DNA of 39,549 nt from SAR324 cluster bacterium (GTDB lineage Bacteria; SAR324; XYD2-FULL-50-16): contig JANQGX010000002.1 of the NCBI GenBank assembly GCA_028282885.1, positions 1-39,549 on the forward strand, written 5' to 3'. This document shows, piece by piece, positions 37,216 through 39,549 of the stretch (within the stretch, counting starts at the first letter, position 1; each line of letters starts with the position of its first letter). Below the pieces are notes generated by a model that had not been told where the DNA came from, made no database searches, and saw only the letters and a list, made by a program, of their open reading frames with translations. The position numbers and the translations under genes were made by a program.

Positions 37216-39288
37216 CTAACCATTGTAATAGTGTCCGATCAAATCCATTACAGTGCCTCTTTGCTCCCGTTTGCCATTTTGCAGCATGATAACAAACGGT
37301 TTCCAGTTATGATTCTCGGTCAGTATAAAACCAGCCAGGGTAAAGATATTACTTAATGTACCCGATTTGGCAAGTATCTTCCATTTTCTGCCTGATCTGG
37401 CAAGATCACGGTACTTTGAGGTACTGAGCGAAGGAAGCAATTCCTTTTTATCGTTAAAATAGTTGGTAACCTTGAGCATCGCCAGCAGATCCACCCTGTT
37501 TTTCATAGAAAGGCCGGAACCTTCCACAAGTTGAATCTCGTCTTTTCCGATATTGAGTCGATTTTTCAGAAAGTCATGAACAATTTCCACACCCTCCTGG
37601 ATTCCAGAGCCTGCTCCATGGCTATGATAGGCAACACCCAATAATAGTTGATTCGCAATAAAGTTGTTGGACTCTTTTAACATCTTTTTGACCAGTTCTG
37701 TTAATTCAGAGCTGGAGCGGTGCACATAAATGGGGCTCAAATGATCGGGAATGCTTCCCATAACGGGTTTATTCTCATACGTGGCACCATATTCGCTGAA
37801 TATGGCTGCAGCGAGTTCAGCGGAATAACGAAGACTTTCCTTTGCATCGAATGCCACACTGAAATGCTGATACCCTGGAGGCAGTCGTCTCGCTTTCTTT
37901 ATGATCATCGAGGTCAACGGGGTGTACTCATCCAATACACTGATTCTTTTATTAGATTTAATCCGCACTTCGATGGTATTGTAGTTTGAAGGCAAGGCGG
38001 AAGGAGGAGCATCAAAATAATTTATAGTCTTTCTCCTGCCATCTATATCAAGTCTGTTTGAAAAAGCTGTGGAGTCGATAACTATTCTGTTGATGTCCTC
38101 CTTAAAAATTCCCTGCGCATTCAATACATGACCAATAGCATGCCAATCCCGGGATTCAAGCGAAGGATCTCCCAATCCCTTGATATAAAGGTTTCGCTTT
38201 TCATCAAAGTAGAATTCTGTTTTAAAACGAAAATCCTCTCCCAACACTTCAATGGCTGCTGCAGCCGTAACAAGCTTCAATAGTGAAGCCGGAACGTATT
38301 GTCCGGTATGATAGACATACTCCGGTTCATCAAAATCACCAATCGCAATACCTCCCTGGTCAACAACTTTTTCCAGAACTTTACCCAATTCAGCCTGATG
38401 ATTGATACCGGAGACAATAAATTCTACTACCCCCGGTTGACTTCTCTGCTCGCCATCCCAAGCCTGGAAGGTCATGGAGTCTTTACCTGCAAAATGTGAA
38501 TCGGGAACAAAAAGATGATGTTTTCCTACTTTTACCACTTTGCCATGATCAGGTTGTTTCGTGATTAGGAAAGCCAATTCATTGTTTTCTTTGTCAAATC
38601 CTTTGAACTGAAACTTGACCGGTGTGGAAACATTGGTTTTGAAAACGGAATTTTCTACCAGGGGAACGTCATTAACGGGATTGATTTTGATATTCACGGT
38701 TCCGGCCTGACTTTTGATTAATCCGTCATGGACAGTGAACTCAAAGAAATCTTCTCCGTGATAGTCATTTTCAGGAATATAGGTTAAAATAGGCGGATTG
38801 CCTGTTAACCTCCCATGCAGAGGATTTTTAATAATTGAAAAGGTTAGGAAATCCTTCTCTATATCCTGACCCACCAGCCTGATGTCAAGTTGCTTATCCT
38901 CCTCAACTTCCAACACCTGTCCCACTGCAATCGGCTGATCGTTGACCGAATAGACTTCGATTTTTACGGCTGCAGGATCACCAACCCTCTCACCGGATCT
39001 GAACCGGTATTCAAAACTGTCTTTTCCAAAGAAATCCTTACTTGGACGGTATTCGAAGCGTTTTCCGTTGCTGATCAAAACGCCGTTCTCAGGCATCTTG
39101 CTGATCTCTATCTCAAGATTCTCAATTTTCACTCCTTTGGAGACCAGTTGGATATCCATAGCGCTATCCTCTCCCACCACGATCTTTCGCTCCGGTGCTT
39201 CCAGATTTAGCCGGTTGACATAGAAACCGTACCAAACCACCAGGCAAATGAAAGCAACTGAAAAAAGTACTTGGTTTATCCTGCTCAT
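37216..39288 (-). CDS. dacB: membrane-anchored D-Ala-D-Ala carboxypeptidase (PBP4 type) with three Ig-like repeats
   Basis: A 690-residue envelope protein. An uncleaved signal anchor (about 7-25) is followed by three cadherin/tandem-95-like Ig repeats of about 90 residues (30-116, 117-207, 208-296). These carry the repeating marks FEYRPSKDFFGKDSFEYR, LTYIPENDYHGEDFFEFT and FVPDSHFAGKDSMTFQ, each ending near VNDQP/VNDVP/INHQ. The catalytic S13 (PBP4/DacB) domain starts near 300: SLLK (335-338), SNN (540-542) and KSG (641-643), with the conserved VEGSGLS (588-594). All catalytic residues are present. It should cleave the terminal D-Ala of peptidoglycan stems or act as endopeptidase. PBP4 relatives usually lack such a repeat stalk. 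It is read in the same direction as the rRNA operon to its right. Confidence 0.92.
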   Translation of the reverse strand: MSRINQVLFSVAFICLVVWYGFYVNRLNLEAPERKIVVGEDSAMDIQLVSKGVKIENLEIEISKMPENGVLISNGKRFEYRPSKDFFGKDSFEYRFRSGERVGDPAAVKIEVYSVNDQPIAVGQVLEVEEDKQLDIRLVGQDIEKDFLTFSIIKNPLHGRLTGNPPILTYIPENDYHGEDFFEFTVHDGLIKSQAGTVNIKINPVNDVPLVENSVFKTNVSTPVKFQFKGFDKENNELAFLITKQPDHGKVVKVGKHHLFVPDSHFAGKDSMTFQAWDGEQRSQPGVVEFIVSGINHQAELGKVLEKVVDQGGIAIGDFDEPEYVYHTGQYVPASLLKLVTAAAAIEVLGEDFRFKTEFYFDEKRNLYIKGLGDPSLESRDWHAIGHVLNAQGIFKEDINRIVIDSTAFSNRLDIDGRRKTINYFDAPPSALPSNYNTIEVRIKSNKRISVLDEYTPLTSMIIKKARRLPPGYQHFSVAFDAKESLRYSAELAAAIFSEYGATYENKPVMGSIPDHLSPIYVHRSSSELTELVKKMLKESNNFIANQLLLGVAYHSHGAGSGIQEGVEIVHDFLKNRLNIGKDEIQLVEGSGLSMKNRVDLLAMLKVTNYFNDKKELLPSLSTSKYRDLARSGRKWKILAKSGTLSNIFTLAGFILTENHNWKPFVIMLQNGKREQRGTVMDLIGHYYNG

Positions 39289-39460
39289 TTTTAATACCCA
39301 ATCCGCATAATCAGTGATTTAGAATCCTTGTTTGATCCACTTCCAATATATCCAATTGTCCCCAATCTCAAAATTCCTTTAATCCCGATATTTTGAAGAT
39401 AATCAACAATGCAAAAATCGAACATATAATCCATTCCCCGGATTCCCAATCCCCCCAAAC

Positions 39461-39502
39461 GCAAAAAGCCCGGCAAGATCCATCTCTTACCGGGCTTTTT
39501 GC
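39461..39502 (-). terminator. rRNA operon terminator
   Basis: GCAAAAAGCCCGG (39461-39473) pairs with CCGGGCTTTTTGC (39490-39502) in a 13-bp stem that continues inward after one mismatch. On the minus strand it lies 8 nt after the 5S gene and ends in GGGCTTTTTGC, a typical intrinsic terminator. Its symmetry makes it work on the plus strand too. The 39289-39460 stretch between it and dacB holds no gene. Confidence 0.92.
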
Positions 39503-39510
39503 TCTTTTGT

Positions 39511-39549
39511 ATCCGGCGGCGTCCTACTCTCCCACACGGTTCCCCATGC
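39511..39549 (-). rRNA. rrf: 5S ribosomal RNA, 3' end (partial)
   Basis: Read on the minus strand the last bases are GCATGGGGAACCGTGTGGGA then GAGTAGGACGCCGCCGGAT, the conserved 3' part of bacterial 5S rRNA. About 39 of about 115 nt are inside the window; the 5' part lies beyond the right edge. The strand shows that a 16S-23S-5S operon is transcribed leftwards towards this window. Confidence 0.93.

Noticed and set aside
39291..39476. 61-codon minus-strand frame between the rRNA terminator and dacB
   Set aside because: It runs into the terminator stem, has no motif and looks like non-coding sequence.

Overview
The window looks like a chromosomal core segment of a free-living Gram-negative bacterium, most likely of a deltaproteobacterial-type lineage (Desulfobacterota, SAR324 or similar). 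The clues are an RND exporter paired with a LolA-like protein, SecG, FliM, an EF-G of the mitochondrial/'spd' type, a CoA-disulfide reductase fused to rhodanese, PilZ proteins and large acidic receiver-like proteins. The lineage is an inference from gene content and protein style; no database was searched.

Layout. 1-885: non-coding and decayed, with a possible transposase remnant. 886-5065: tetR, RND exporter and LolA-like periplasmic protein. An exact 18-bp operator lies before tetR and recurs, in reverse complement, before the exporter. 5135-5520: decayed IS91-type transposase. 5684-11621 (minus strand): tgt and rnr (overlapping by 4 nt), a PilZ protein, fliM and a YggT protein. 11939-13660: CoA-disulfide reductase-rhodanese (plus), converging on a class II DAHP synthase (minus). 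15442-20829: a 1053-aa protein with a receiver domain lacking its Asp, a very long acidic region and a C-terminal helical tail, in one operon with ftsW and murG. 20876-23181 (minus): pgk-tpiA-secG. 23285-24595 (minus): cinA. 25046-27145: fusA, converging on a second PilZ paralogue. 27958-36405: methyltransferase, small secreted Cys protein, serine hydrolase, secreted duplicated-domain protein, family 4 uracil-DNA glycosylase, small SutA-like protein and an M16C protease. 36476-39288 (minus): CheX-like protein and a D-Ala-D-Ala carboxypeptidase carrying three Ig-like repeats. 39461-39549: terminator and 3' end of a 5S rRNA gene, so an rRNA operon lies to the right and is read leftwards.

Functions group into envelope and division (ftsW, murG, PBP4-type enzyme, RND/LolA pair, secG), translation and RNA (fusA, tgt, rnr, 5S), central metabolism (pgk, tpiA, DAHP synthase, CoADR) and signalling or motility (fliM, CheX-like, two PilZ proteins, pseudo-receiver). 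Most genes are ordinary. The best candidates for something undescribed are the acidic pseudo-receiver protein coupled to ftsW-murG, the two PilZ proteins with an AF2212-like N-terminus, the Ig-repeat carboxypeptidase and the duplicated secreted protein. I saw no CRISPR array, tRNA gene, intact insertion sequence or prophage.
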